From the NCBI GenBank assembly GCA_002803225.1, contig NXFV01000285.1, positions 42,736 through 106,735 on the forward strand: DNA of 64,000 nucleotides. Reading direction: 5' to 3'. The stretch is from Gamarada debralockiae (lineage: Eukaryota > Ascomycota > Leotiomycetes > Helotiales > Hyphodiscaceae). This document shows, piece after piece, positions 47,008 through 59,388 of the stretch; the first letter of the stretch is position 1; each line of letters opens with the position of its first letter. The translations under genes were made by a program, and so were the position numbers. The notes below the pieces were generated by a model, which had not been told where the DNA came from, searched no databases, and saw only the letters and a program-made list of their open reading frames with translations.

Positions 47008-47975
47008 ATACCTAGTAAATTTATCAAGCTCTTTAGAGCAAACCGAAAGGCTTTTGACTGAAAATATGTATTGGATAAGATCGCAGGCTTTGCATGTCTA
47101 TTAGTGTTGTTTAGGAGCGTGCTTGTTAGCATGGGTTGAGCAGTCTGTTGTCAGTAACGCGAGCTTAGTCAAGCATTCAATCAGAATATTAGAACATTTC
47201 TACGAGCTTTGCTGGGCTTTTCTGTCGCTAAATGATCATGGCTTAACTCGAATATTGATTTTACTTCGGTCCAGTTATTCAGGTTGACTCATGACAATAA
47301 CACGAGTCTCGTCTTTTGATATATGCTGCAATTTAGCTCGCATTCAAATTCCCGAAGCCTGTATATGAAGGTCCTATCCGATTCATCCTCTGCTCAGTAT
47401 ATGCTATACTTAATAGTATATCGTAAGACATGAGAACTACTTTTCAGGCGTAACAATGAGACTTATAACACATCAATCGATGCCGAGTTTCGACCCCCCA
47501 GTGAGGGTCCGAAGGACAGGATGCTGGCCTAGTCGAAAAATCATCCCATGAGACGCTAGCAACAGGCTCGATAGTCTCTTTTGTTTCAGCTTGGAAAATT
47601 CCTGGCAAGTAACAAGTATCCTTGTCACTGAATCAAGTTCTCAGTAACAAGTGCGTATTCGGTCCAGCATTGTCTATAACATTCCAATGTTTCTTCATAA
47701 CGCTTCAAGCCATGCAGCAGAAATGCACGGCAGTAGTCGCTCGTTAATGTTTCCTGATGAGTTGGCCCACCTAATAACCTGGAATAGAGGATCTATTACT
47801 TTGATAATTTGTCGAGTGGCATGATGAATGATCAGCTACATTTTCAATAGACCAAGTCGCTAGTCATTGTGAAGGTCTCACCACAACGTCACCCAAATCT
47901 CTCTATCCTCTATAATTCCACACTGCAAGACAGACTTCGACTAATCTACAATCCAGCAGTTCTCCATGAAAAATA
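47008..47975. other. Intergenic, no gene supported
   Basis: 3' flank of the lysozyme-like gene, then A+T-rich sequence with only short frames. Confidence 0.5.
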
Positions 47976-48456
47976 ATGATGAATTCGGAAACTCCTTCCT
48001 TCGAGTTCGAATCCCTAGCCAAGCACATCCGCTTCTTCATCTGGAGATACGTCTGCTTCATTCCTCGCGTCGACGGAATCCAAGAAGAGCACCACAAGCA
48101 TCACGTGTTCAATGAACATTCCGAAGTCATCATCAGAAGAATCAAGGCTACAACCCGACAGCCAGCAATCTTGCCTGTATACCGCGAGCCTTGAACTCTC
48201 CCAAAAATAGCATACACATGCGTAGGTGACAGTATCGGGGGCATTGAAAGGCTATGAGGTTCCCATCTATGTCAATTCTGAATTGGATATTATATACAGA
48301 AGGGAAATGAGTTGTCAGAAAGAGATGCATTTCGTATGCGTAGTCCGGATTGGGTGGAGGACGAGACTTCTATTCTGTCTTTATGATTTCCTTGTGTCTG
48401 CCGACTTTCACCCTACGTCCAACGACCTATCAAGCAACTCCCTCTCAGGAACATGA
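47976..48456 (+). pseudogene. 2EXR-domain gene relic
   Basis: The first half reads FESLAKHIRFFIWRYVCFIPRV and later RQPAILPVYREP, the position where the family has xESR, then a TGA at 48192. In a shifted frame the second half appears as VPIYVNSELDIIYRR (about 48260-48300). A C-to-T change of CGA to TGA would explain the stop. A second relic of the family besides the one at 13278. Confidence 0.55.
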
Positions 48457-49032
48457 CAACTCATGTATCTTTCAATCGGGCCCAGTTTAACCTGACCGGT
48501 TGTTGTTGACAATAGTAGAATCCTTGTTCACCATATCTTTGTTGTTGTCGAGAAGACTTAACTGCAGATTGCTGGGCATTCAACTGCAAGACTGGGTAAC
48601 AAATGTGCTATTGGTAGTTGAGATTGATGGCTATAATTTATAATCTTACCAAATCCAGAACAACAACATCTGCTGTCCCATAATTTTCTTCAGCTTTCTT
48701 TCAGCCTGTGCGCTTGCAAAATGAAGAAGTCGCGAGGCTCTTTCTAAATAGAAGGAACATAGGCGGCCGCCAGTCCACATGCGTTCACTTCCCTTTCAAT
48801 CCTTTAATCAGTATGAATGCAAGATATCCGGCCACTTAACCTCCAGTTTAAAGCTAGAATTTAAATCTTCAACTCAACTTAATGAATCTCGTGGACCCTC
48901 GGAAAACGGCGGCACGGACTGATATGCGCCACATTATATTGAGTGCTCATCATCTATCTTACACGTAATTCTAACTGTATCGCTCTCGATCCCAACATCC
49001 TCAACTCCATATGATAAAATGCAATGTATTCA

Positions 49033-51074
49033 TCAACCACTCTCCGCGTTCCCGTGCCTCATTTCCCGTGGCCTCCACCATCCCACCCCCCTCTCCTTCG
49101 TCCCCCCACAAAAAAAACCCCTCTCTCTCATATCAACCCCATGCCTCCTAAGCTCCTCTTTGGTGGGCGCAATATGCATCCGCACCTCCTCGTCCACCTC
49201 AAGATCCTCCAATCCCTCCAACAAATTATCCGACGGATCCCGAGGCTTACTCAGATTCTTGACTTCTTCCTTATTCCTCACATACCATCGCGCCTACTGC
49301 GGCGTCAATCTTATCCTCATTTCGTGAGGAATGTGAAGACGTATCGCTGTATGCTTCTGACTTGGTTTGTGCTCTTCGGGCAACTTTTCTAACGTGGAGA
49401 TCTCGACGAGACGCTCGTTGGTACCGCGATTCATGGCCGACATGCGTGCAGACATGACTTGTTTTAGAAACTCCAGACTGGCATTGATATTCAAATCTAC
49501 CGCTCTCCTAGGATTAACCGTCACCTTCAACAACAGCGAAGCAAGCCGTGGATACAGGAGGGAGAAATCCGATTGTGAGATATGCACCCTCGCACAGTCA
49601 TCAGCCAGACGAGCGTGTTCTGATCTTTGGCTTCGTGGCAGTCTGACATTACGGATTTGAAGTTGTCGGGCCAGTACATAAAGGCTTCGCTGTTGATGCC
49701 GAGTAAGGGGTCGTGGATCCGGTGCTCGGGCTTGTCTTCTAGTGGCTGGATCGTGGCGCCCCAGATGTCGTAGATTACACCTTGCCCTATGTTTTTGGAT
49801 CTGCCTTGGTAACGCAGGACTTCCACTATGGTTGCTGCGCCGAAGGAGTGGCCTAGCATCGTCACCTGTTGGAGATGGAAGCGGTTCTTCCAGGAGCTCC
49901 AATCAACGCCTCGGAGATCGCGAGAGCTCCCGCCTTTGTTTCCTGCTGATTTTAAACGAAGGCTGGAGGTTGCTATGTCGTTGCCGTATCCATCATGGGT
50001 CAGTGTCATGATGTGGTATGCTTCTTCGATTTCTGTGAGACGGAGATCAATTTGTGCTGAGTGTAGATCGGCATCTACACCTTGCTGTTTTTGGTTGGAA
50101 CTGCCTAATCGGGTATAGCCTGTATTTTCCCTCTTTTGGTGGTATAAGAGAGCTCTTCCCTCCTTGCTCCTTAGATATCAGCTAGTCCTAGAAATGCCAC
50201 TATATTTCGCCCTCAACCAGCTCAACTGACACTTGTTTCCTGGCATGGTATCGCGCTCGTTGTTTTGGAGGAAGACATAGTCCATCCTTGGTCATCCCCT
50301 TTCTTTGTCCATCTCTGTGTCACCCACGTTCTCTTGGGAGATCTTGCCGTCACATTTGGGCAGGTTAATGAATGTCCTCGGACCACTGCCATCTCGGTGT
50401 TAAATCGCTACCACCACGAATCCGTAACTTGCAAATTCGCCACACACGGAGCTGAATGTTCGTTTCTCCAAGACCGTGGCTAAAGATCAGCAAAGGAAAA
50501 TAGGGCTTCTCGGGCTCTCCGGGTGGTGGAGTTCCTGTGCGGTTCTTCTGTTGGCATGATCATGCATCTCTCGAGTTTTGGTTCGGCGGCCAATGGTTTG
50601 CGAGGTGAGTGTTGCGAAATGTGAGGAGTTTTGGTGAATGCTGTTGCCATACCTGAAATATTCAGCTATTGAATCCAATTCGAGTAGAAGGGGATTTGGT
50701 AACCAAGTCGCTCTACTCCACTTCTTTCACCCTCGGGAGACTTTGCCTGACAAGAGCCAAATCCAGAAGGGTAGTAGACTGTAAAGAGGACGGTTTCCAG
50801 TTCCAACAAATGTCTGCGATTCTGTTTTAATGTCCGAGAATGCTCTGGACTCTCTTGCCAGAACCTCGATGTCCATCATTCCTACACTGTAAGGCCCAGA
50901 ATAGTACGGCAACGGCGAAGACGTGGGCTTCTCCCGGAACCCAGTAGGAGGCCGTGAATTGGGCTGCTTAGAATACGGCACATCATCAGGTTTACTGACT
51001 GTATGCTCTATATTTGATGCACGACAGATAGAGTCCATATTGACAATAAGAAAGGTGCTGAGCACAATGCTCAA
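49033..51074 (-). pseudogene. Platelet-activating-factor acetylhydrolase (PAF-AH II type), split by an LTR
   Basis: PAF-AH-like esterases release acetate or short acyl chains from phospholipids. On the minus strand the order is: YSGPYSVGMMDIEV (about 50890), a YYPSGFGS block in another frame (about 50770), HGLG (about 50475), CGEFASYGFVVVAI and HRDGSGPRTF (about 50440-50370), DTMPGN (about 50245), then the LTR at 50231-50086, then DLHSAQIDLRL (about 50060), the nucleophile motif MLGHSFGAA (about 49855), GVIYDIWGATIQPL, and the histidine region HISQSDFS (about 49590). Several frame changes, TAA and TGA near 50420 and 50310, and TAG at 49294-49296 all break it. Continuity on both sides of the LTR shows it was one gene. 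Confidence 0.85.
50086..50231 (+). mobile_element. Solo LTR, 146 bp, inserted in the PAF-AH gene
   Basis: Begins TGTTTTTGG and ends CTCAACTGACA, so it has the TG...CA ends of an LTR. It is flanked by CTTGC (50081-50085) and CTTGT (50232-50236), a 5-bp target duplication with one C/T difference. It separates codons that are adjacent in the PAF-AH family. A diverged copy lies at 44395-44550. No internal retrotransposon sequence remains. Confidence 0.82.
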
Positions 51075-51807
51075 TTACAGATTATATAGGAAAGAAAGCC
51101 ATGAAGGGGGGGATATGAAGAGTAAATTGACCTTGTATGCCAATTGAGAGATTTGAAGAGGATATAGAAGAAATTCGACAAGGCAATGCGAAAGTGATTG
51201 AAGTTCAAGCACGTGTGTCTCGCTGATCCGGAAGTATCTGCACGCGAAAATGACGTCAAAGTGAAAAGAGAGGCCATCGCTGATTTAAAGTTCTAGAGCA
51301 TCTTGAAACTGGAGACGGTCCGAAAGCGTAAGCCTCTTATGATATAACAGTTCAGCAAAAGCAACTCTCTGTAGTCTGGGCCTGGAGGAAAGGGGGAAGG
51401 AGGGGCGGTCGGCGGCTCATAGGGTAAGGCTTATTTGGACGAGAACCGAGAGATGCATGGGCTGGAAGGCATTCGATAGCCGCTGATCTCAATGGGTTGC
51501 ATTGCATAAGGTCGGCGACATTTTGGAGATTCGTGGTTGGGCTCAAGCTACAAAGATGTGCATGAGGAGACACAAATATAGGTCATGGTCACGTGTCGGC
51601 CCTTAAACTTACCGTAGGCCCTCGAACTGCTTCAGAATCACATCCAAGTCTGTGAATAAGAAATCAATACTATTCCAGCATGGCTGTACACTCGCCTTAA
51701 GCTAACAACTACAATCTTCCGAACGCCGCCAACGATCAAGAGAGCAACAAGCCCATGGTTGCCTTTCCGTCCAAATCATACAACAGATCCACCTCCCCTT
51801 GTCTCTC
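51075..51807. other. Intergenic, no gene supported
   Basis: Short frames only; the left part is probably the former promoter of the PAF-AH gene and the right part the 3' flank of the DUF3844 gene. Confidence 0.5.
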
Positions 51808-53048
51808 TCATCTCGTCTTGATCGAAACACCCGCGCCAATCACACCAGGAAGCTTCTCCTCACCAATGCTAAACAGCAATCCTATCGACCAACTGACAAG
51901 CCCAATCATGACTATAGTAAAGGTAGCGAAGAGCCAAAAAGGCCCGCTGACATCCTTCTTCTGGCATGCGGCTCCACCCCAGTGTACCTCCCTGTAAGCT
52001 GGCCTACGGTCCTTCCCCTTGAAGAAGGTCTCATTTGTAGCAACACATCCACATGCATAGCATGGTGGTGATGCGTCTTCTCCCTTCGCAGCCCCGTATT
52101 TCTCGTAGCATTCCCCGTGTCTGGAGCAGTTGTTCGTCGCCGACATGCAGGAAATAAAGGAGGAGTGGCAGACAGGAGGAACGCCAGTGATGGGCTCAAG
52201 AGGCTCTGATGTGTTGGAAGTCATGACCTGCTTGGATCTGAAGGCGGGAGAAGATGCAGCTGGCAGGTCAGTCATTAGTTCTTCTACTTGTCTTCGGCCG
52301 ATTGGGACTTGGAAGGGCATTTCGTACGACCCGTATGCCTTCAAGCTCTTCGTAGAACCGGAACCTGGCATAAGGATCACCATGACATTCATCTCGTTAT
52401 TCTTCGCGAATTCGATCAATCGCTCACGGGCGGCCATCAAATCTGTGATTGCGGTATCCTAATTGAAATCATTAGCTTTATTCTATGGAAGATTTATCCA
52501 AGTCTTACATCGCCACGCTTGTTCAGGTCCATGAATATGGCTTTTGTCTTTCCATCCCAGCATTTATCATTGAAAGGATTGATGGTATCTTCGAAGGAAC
52601 AGCCCTTCACCTGCCCCACTTGTCGTTGTAAATCTTCAATCAGTCTTAGATTTGCTTTCGGCGGCGGCACATTTGATATCGTAAAGGCTGGGTTGATGGA
52701 TGACCAGGCGCTCAGTAGAGGCTCTGCGGTCTTGGAAGAGACACCTTGGACGAAAAGTACAAGCTCTGCTGCCTTATCTTGTCCCGACTCCTGGAATATC
52801 GATTCTTGACGGCCGCCGAATGTATTGATATGTGCAAGTGTGCTTTCGCTGGCACCACCGATGCTATGGTATTGTGATACACCTAATCGTTGTGCGAAGA
52901 CCAATCGTGCTTCTTCTGGCGAAAGGGTCGGAGGATTCGAGGTAGATGGCCATTCTTGTCCTTGGAAGATGTAGACGCTCGCATTTGATACCACCGCAGA
53001 AGCTGCGCCTACCAAGGCCGGTACTAAGAGTCCAGCTGAGAGCTTCAT
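51808..53048 (-). CDS. DUF3844-type ER membrane protein, 396 aa
   Basis: Type I membrane protein of the secretory pathway. Minus-strand exons 53048-52509 and 52458-51808 sum to 1191 nt in frame. Residues 1-20 are a signal peptide. The luminal part has no recognised enzyme motif. The DUF3844 region starts near residue 277 with a cysteine-rich segment (CHSSFISC, NNCSRHGEC, PPCYACGC). The membrane helix is near 354-378 (FWLFATFTIVMIGLV), followed by a short cytosolic tail. Proteins with this domain are linked in yeasts to ER or V-ATPase assembly, a link I recall but cannot verify here. It is transcribed divergently from the next gene across a 341-bp shared promoter. Confidence 0.88.
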
Positions 53049-53389
53049 GATGGCTGATTGTCGTTGAAAGATTGTTGCCCTTGAAGCTCCAGATCTAGGT
53101 GACGATGCTTCACAAGCTTCCGCTCTGCGAAATCTTGGCGGGTGCGCTTACCGCTTTTGATTCTGCCGATTTGCGGCGACATGGGCTCGGAGAATCGACG
53201 GACGGACGACAAACATCTTCCAAATCATTCATTCATTCATTTTGGGCGATTTACGATACGTCTCGATGAAGTCTTTGGTCTACGATACCCCTTTATGCGA
53301 TCGTAAGATCTGATACTACATCTTCATAGCTTGCTTCATCACCTCCCAAGGCTCGCCAACCCCAGGCGGGCCTTGACCCAACATTCGCC
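53049..53389. promoter_or_regulatory. Shared divergent promoter
   Basis: The 341 bases between two divergent ATGs must hold both core promoters. A short (CATT)n repeat lies near 53226-53241. No TATA box stands out. Confidence 0.5.
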
Positions 53390-54719
53390 ATGTTGCGATT
53401 CTTCAGGCCCCGAGCCAACGTCCTGTCGACAGCTCGATTACCTATGCGATTAGAGTCCATGAGAGAAAATGGACAACTTCATAATGTGCAGAGGGTTAGA
53501 TTCCAGAAGCCTGGATTCCGCATGAAGTATGCTGCCCCGAATGAAGGGAGTTGCTGGACGGATTGCTGACTGAACTCGTAGGCCGTTCGTGATCTCGTGC
53601 CTCGCGTTATATGTCAGCTTCAGCGTTTACTCTAAATTCGTCTTGGAGCCGTTGTCGAATATGCTGGATGATGGAGAGGAGTTGGACATACCAGATCCGC
53701 CGAGTGACGAGGAGCAGGAAGACAGGCCCTTGTTCATTCCTTTCCCTGGAACTACGAAACAATTGAAGCCCGTCCCATACCGTGGAAGTGATCCGGAGTG
53801 GCAGGCATTTATTAAATTCAGCAAAGACCAGGACCTTGCGAAGCGTGTACGAGGTTAGTAACCTCTTTTCTGGTAGTTTGGGCCGATGTTGATAATCTGC
53901 AGACGAACTCGCAAACTTCGTTCGATCGGTCGCTGATAAACATCCGATGTTGGTGTCGAGATGTGGGAAGGGCATGAAGTTGAGGAGATACTGGCTTGAT
54001 GTGGACTTCCCAACCCATCCGCCGCCGGAGTTTGAGAGAACAGGGTAGGGCTCCCGCTGTGTTGAGGAGGCATGGCTGACAACCATAGAATTGAGATAAC
54101 GGACGAATTCATAGCGATTTCGACCGTGCCAGTTGATTCCTTGACAGTCTTCCGAATCCGCAACGCGCTCTGGCCCGCACCACTCGTGAAATCATTCTGG
54201 AGCTTCACAAAAGTCCTAATCGCCGATGATATAAAATCAGTTGCGAAATACTTTGGAATACAAACCGGGACTCCCTCAACAACAATCGAACAAGTTCTGG
54301 CAAAGCATGCCGAGCTTACAAGACTGCCTCCACCGAAGAGAGACCCGAAAGACGGACCACCGCCCCTCCCTCCATCCATGCAAAATCCCGGTAGAGCCAC
54401 AATCCCTACACGGCCAGAGGAGAAGTCAGCTTCCGAAGAAGGCAAAGGATCACTTGTTCCTCTTCAGGGGCATTTCACCAAGGCAATGACAGCGTTCAAG
54501 TTGAAACTACAACAGACATGGAAACCAGCGCCGAACTACCCTCCACGAGGGAGCATACTGGTGACAGGGTTTGTTGAAGTGGATTCACCGAAAGCGTGGT
54601 TGGTGTTTGATGTGAAAGCGGCGTGGGATCCGAAGACGAAGAAATATGATGCGAGGAGTATGCAACTTTCGTTGCGAAGGATGCAGATGAAGAAACAGGG
54701 ACCTTTGGGTGGGGCGTGA
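53390..54719 (+). CDS. Conserved mitochondrial-like inner-membrane protein, 393 aa
   Basis: Exons 53390-53526, 53582-53853, 53903-54044 and 54089-54719 sum to 1182 nt in frame. The N-terminus (MLRFFRPRANVLSTARLPMR) is Arg-rich and without acids, as in a mitochondrial presequence. One membrane helix follows at about residues 48-66 (FVISCLALYVSFSVY), then an acidic linker and a soluble domain of about 300 residues with a Pro-rich stretch near 250. The domain ends in an amphipathic KTKKYDARSMQLSLRRMQMK segment. I do not recognise the family. The compact introns and divergent partner suggest a housekeeping gene. Confidence 0.85.
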
Positions 54720-56543
54720 TACGAGGATATGGGATAATGGCGTTACGAGGGAGGCATTGCAAGGTGTAGGCTTGGGGCGTCACATGGATACACTTGATGA
54801 GCGATTCAAATGTCTTTTTGATGTGAGTATGATAGAGTGCACACAGACAGCAATCCTTTCTTCTCTAGTCCCGCTCCAATCATCAAATGGAAATGAACGA
54901 TTTCAAACGTGGGACATGGTACCATAAATGTATTGGTGGTCTCCTGCACTCCCTAGTTTAATCGTTGAAATGTTCTGATAGTTTTATCTCTCCCCTCTAT
55001 CATCTATCTAGGCGTTTATTTAAAGCTATCAATTGTTGACCAGCTTGGGTGATTCCACTGCTCTTCTTCATCTACACATTCGCTGCAATGAAACGAGCTA
55101 TTCGTCCCACCGTTTATCTCTTTCGTCAAACCACTTGATCACTCAGCGACGAAGAATTCTTCTTGGCATCTTAGAGAAGATGGACCATTCCTCTGTCAAC
55201 TTGATCTAAGAAGTTAAATTTCCCAGATGAGGGAACAATTTATATTTCACCCTTTGCCCAGACATTTGAATCTCTCAGAGGAAAGAAGCCATTTACTTCC
55301 CAATAGTACCATCCGAGTATTTGAGTATTTGGCCTAGAGTAGACGAAACATACCGTATATCTCATCTCACATAAAACGAGTTATTTGGGTTAAATGAGCA
55401 ACTCCTTCGTTCTCTTTCATCCAAGCCTCTTTTTGAATCACTGGAACGAATTGAGCAATTCATCTGCCCTTTGCCTAAGCACTACTGCGAAGTCCTTGGA
55501 GTGGAATGAAGGATTCAAACTCATTTGATCAACTATCTTTCACCAGAAAGCCTCAATCCCTCATCTCAAATGAATAATCTACCCTTCGTCTTTTATCTAG
55601 GCATTCAAATAGCCCAACGAAGGGGCAACTGCGACCCGTTAATAATTTCATTTCTACGTTGAGAATGTAAACATCAAGTACTATAACATAGTGGCCTTGC
55701 TTTTCAACCTTCTCCAGTAGTACCCGGGCCTCTTTTAATTGTTAAGATCGTATGTAAACTCCTTCTACTACAAGTTGTAATACTTTTCCTGAATAATTTT
55801 TAGGTCTAGTCTCTTTAATATGCCCTTTAATTTAGAGTAGGATATTACACCGTGGTGTGTTTTTGCGATTTGCGAGGCTTTCTTGACAGCCTAGACGACA
55901 TTTGAGATAAGGTTAAAGAGGCAAAGGGTTAATAGCTAATGAGTAGTTATACTCCTAGTTATCTATTGTAAGAATCTACTAATCTCCTATCGTTTTACGT
56001 TTACTAATAATAATAGCTATAGGATAGCTAATACCCCGCACATCTATTTCAATATGTCTTTAATCTACCTCCTTAATATCACAAATATTCTGAGTTCTTT
56101 TCGACTTCCTAGAATAGAATGTACATTTGTAATGTACACGGCGACCAGCAGATAATCTAGACTCGATAAAATAGGTATAACTATTAAGGAAGGCCTGGTC
56201 TTAGATGTAGACAAACACAGATTTAGGGCTTGCAACGATACTGCTATCTATAGGCGCTTAGTGATAGCGTCGAGAGATGGCCGATCTAGCCTAAGCTAGC
56301 TGGTTAATAAGGTTAGGGGCGATTGTGGTTATAATAGTATATGGGGAGGTATCTAGAGAAGTTAATATTAGTAGTAATAGTAGGCAGGGTAATACAGTTA
56401 CGTACGAGAAGTCGGTATTAATAGAAATATGCTAGCGCCAGTAGGTTTAACGGGAGGGAAGAGACAAAAAATTGTATGATTGTGTGTTGTGCGAAGGCAA
56501 GATAAATTTCTGTTAAGTTATATCGGTTCCCATACTAACTTTA
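54720..56543. other. Intergenic, RIP-like from about 55,700
   Basis: No gene supported. 55020-55640 contains loosely similar CATT/CTTTG-rich phrases but no clear repeat unit. 55700-56470 is strongly A+T-rich with many TAG and CTA words, typical of RIP-decayed transposons. Confidence 0.5.
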
Positions 56544-58153
56544 GTGGGGAATAGTGTAAACAAGTATCTCAACGCCTCGGCCACACACTGTCGATTGTAC
56601 GGTCCCGAGACAGCTTGCCTAGACGACTGTACAACTCCGAATATTGAGGCGATTTGTGAGAGGTCCGAGAAGGAAAGGCTGCAGTGTAATACTTGGGGCG
56701 GCTTTGAGGGTTATCGCAATTTGAAGATATGCAAGACGACACGCAAGAGCCAAATTATGGTGTCGCTGATATGCCTTGCAAGACTATATCTGCACCATAA
56801 AAGCACGTATATCTGCAAATGCCAGGATAAGGAAGATTAGAATAACAAAGTTTTAACCCTAGATTGCACAATAACAAGCGCAACCCTTTCCATCTAATAG
56901 ATACCAAGCTACCCCCATTTCAAAAGCAAAGTTCAAGGTGCTCGCTCTCAAGAGGATGCGACAATCTACCTATCTCGTCTCTCATAAACGGCTGATCCGA
57001 CAACTCTTGAAAATACGAGGATAGATTAATATGATCCAACAAAATGGCAAAGCATCTGGCGCCTGCTTGCGGCCAGAATGGTTGACTGGTATAGATACTT
57101 TCAGTTGCCTCCGCTGCCTCTTTGAAGAGCTTGGCTCAATATCATCTAACTCGGTGTCGGAGTATTGGACTGCGCTTGTGCTCGTGTATTTGTCGTGTAG
57201 CTCCGCCCGCTCATTCGACGCCGATTTGAACACCCTAGTGTCGCCGACGTGATATTTAGTGGGAAACGCTCTTGTGTCAGGGAACCATTCTTGCGTGTCC
57301 TCGTTACGTATAGCCTTCCCCGATAGCGAGAGTCAAAGAAATTGGCTCTGTCCTAGGTCGCAGGATCTTCGAACGAGAGGTAGGCGGCTGCTTTGTTGAC
57401 CTAGTCGAGTATGGGAAACTCGTTCGCGGTATGCGGGTACAGGCTGATAGCCTACTGGATCCGATACCTAGCAGCTTTTGTCCTAGCACCCTCGATATCT
57501 TCAATCTGAGTGCAATTGATATCAAGGTTGAGAGTATGGAAAGGATCAATATCCGGCTCCGGAGAGTGTCTTCGAGCAAGGTTGCTATATCCTTCAGCTT
57601 CGTCCTCTGTCAGATCCTCTATATCGATCCAATTCTCAGGGACTGTCATAATATAAGATTTAAGATAGTGTTGGAGCCTAAGGAGATTCTTCCGCGAGAG
57701 ATAGTCGTCTTCTTCGATGCGATACACAACGAGGTTATTCTGCACTAACATTGATCCTGGTTCCCTAAAGGTGGCCAATTCTGCTCTCGAATAGGAGAAA
57801 AGCGTACCGACCTCTGCAGTCTTATAATCAATGGGCTAAACAGTGAAGTGCGTGGAGATACCTGGTTTGATGATGCGGATTATAAGTTTAAGGGATGAAA
57901 GGAGAAAACATTTGTTGTTCAGCCTCGGCGACGGAAATCACGCTTGTGGACCTAATTATAAGACAGCTGCACGATAGGGCGTTCTAGAGATTGTGAGTAA
58001 ACGGGTGAATCCTGGGACTGGCTGCCCAATGGTAGTCAGTTATTTAGAAAACCTCTTCTCGCCTGATGGTTGGCAAAACAGCTTTTCTCGACCCCCCCCC
58101 CCCCCCGGGGGTGTAGCATAGTATCATCAATTCGATATATTTATGAATGAGCC
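56544..58153. other. Decayed coding fragments of unknown origin
   Basis: Minus-strand frames at 57452-57778 (109 codons, acidic, protein-like) and 56982-57233 (84 codons) may belong to one old gene, since weakly coding sequence continues between them in other frames. A plus-strand frame at 56544-56840 contains nine cysteines but has no signal peptide. A run of 15 C followed by 5 G lies at 58092-58111. No domain recognised. Confidence 0.35.
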
Positions 58154-58957
58154 TATGGTAGTCGTCAACATTAGAAATACCATAGATTTGCAGTTACTGT
58201 TATGGTAGTCATCAATATTTCGGGTATCTCTATGGTAGGCATCACTAAGGTCACTGTCGTCGTCACTGGCCATGTAAGGTACAGTACCTGGATTAATTCC
58301 GAAATTAGTATGTGCCTTGCATATAATTTCAGAATTAATCCAGGAACCTTATATACCCTTAACAGACCGCATAACATTTAATTTAATTTAAAATGTCTAG
58401 GTTGAAGTATTAGTAATCATAATACTCTCGTCCTCGCTGTTCAGGGTAAAGGGTTATCGTCGCTGCTCGAAGCTATTCCCAGCCGTATCTCCCGGCCTAG
58501 ATATCGATGCTTACAATTCGAGTTATCTTTGAATTCTATATAACTACTGACCTTTCCCTCTATTATATCCTCATCAGCTTCATCAGAATTTATTCAACTG
58601 GGAGCGGGATTCAAGTGCAGCTAGGCTCTAGCTCTAGTACAGGTGCTGCGAATCGGGATGCAGCTACGGGGGCAAGGGAGCTAGGAATAAAGGCAAAGCA
58701 AGCAAGAGAGCAAGACGTTAATGTGCATAGACTTCTTGTTGTTGACCAACATAGAGGAATGCGATTTGTTTATGGCTACTATAGAGGCATTCTATCGGAT
58801 GGGGAAAATAGACTCGATTGCAGAGTAAAAGTAGGATGCGAAGGGGGGCTATATACACGTAGAAAAGGTGCTAAGCTAGGCCCAAATAGGGAGGCTAAAA
58901 TAGGCCAATATTTTATCTGACACATTTCATGAATAAATTTTGTTGATGACTACCATA
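58154..58957. mobile_element. Possible 804-bp element with 17-bp inverted repeats
   Basis: TATGGTAGTCGTCAACA at 58154-58170 matches the complement of 58941-58957 with one mismatch. Two further partial copies of TATGGTAG lie near 58200 and 58229. A frame of 137 codons inside (58507-58920) is not recognisable. No target duplication is clear, so the boundaries are tentative. Confidence 0.4.
58277..58351. repeat. Long near-perfect hairpin
   Basis: CCTGGATTAATTCCGAAATTA at about 58288-58308 pairs with 58325-58345, one mismatch in 21, and AAGGT/ACCTT extends the stem. The loop is about 16 bases. Such a stem could be the core of a foldback element or form cruciform DNA. Confidence 0.75.
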
Positions 58958-59388
58958 CTACAGGGCGTGATGACAGATGTTGTGCTGGACAGTACCCTAT
59001 GGTTTAGGGTTGCATATTGAAATGTTATCATCACCGCTGAAGCATGGCTAGGATCCTCTACACACTTCACTAACTTTAGATGTCTTGGAAAGCCCTTTAG
59101 GAAGGAAGCATCACTGTATGAGAAAGTTTTTAGAGCGAAGTGTAAAACGCCCTTGAGGCAATGACCTAATAAAAGAAGAGAAGTATATAGAAAAGTTTCT
59201 TTGTAAGCTAGGCCTATTTTGACAGGGATGTCCATCTTAGACTTTAGTTTAGAGAATTATCACATTCTGAAAGTCAACAAACCCTCTTAACCCTCCTGCT
59301 ATCCTAACCCGTCACCGTAACACGTAACTGGTCAAGACCCGGCATCCGACATCCGTTCCCGCGGCCTTAGGTAAGGGCCAATATCAAA

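Noticed and set aside
47990..48020. GTTCGAATCCC, resembling a tRNA T-arm
   Set aside because: No acceptor stem or anticodon arm can be built around it; it is inside the 2EXR relic.
56544..56840. Cysteine-containing 98-codon ORF as a small secreted effector
   Set aside because: No signal peptide, irregular cysteine spacing and a RIP-like A+T-rich neighbourhood.
58507..58920. 137-codon ORF as a real gene
   Set aside because: No recognisable motif, and it lies inside a candidate inverted-repeat element; kept only as part of that element.
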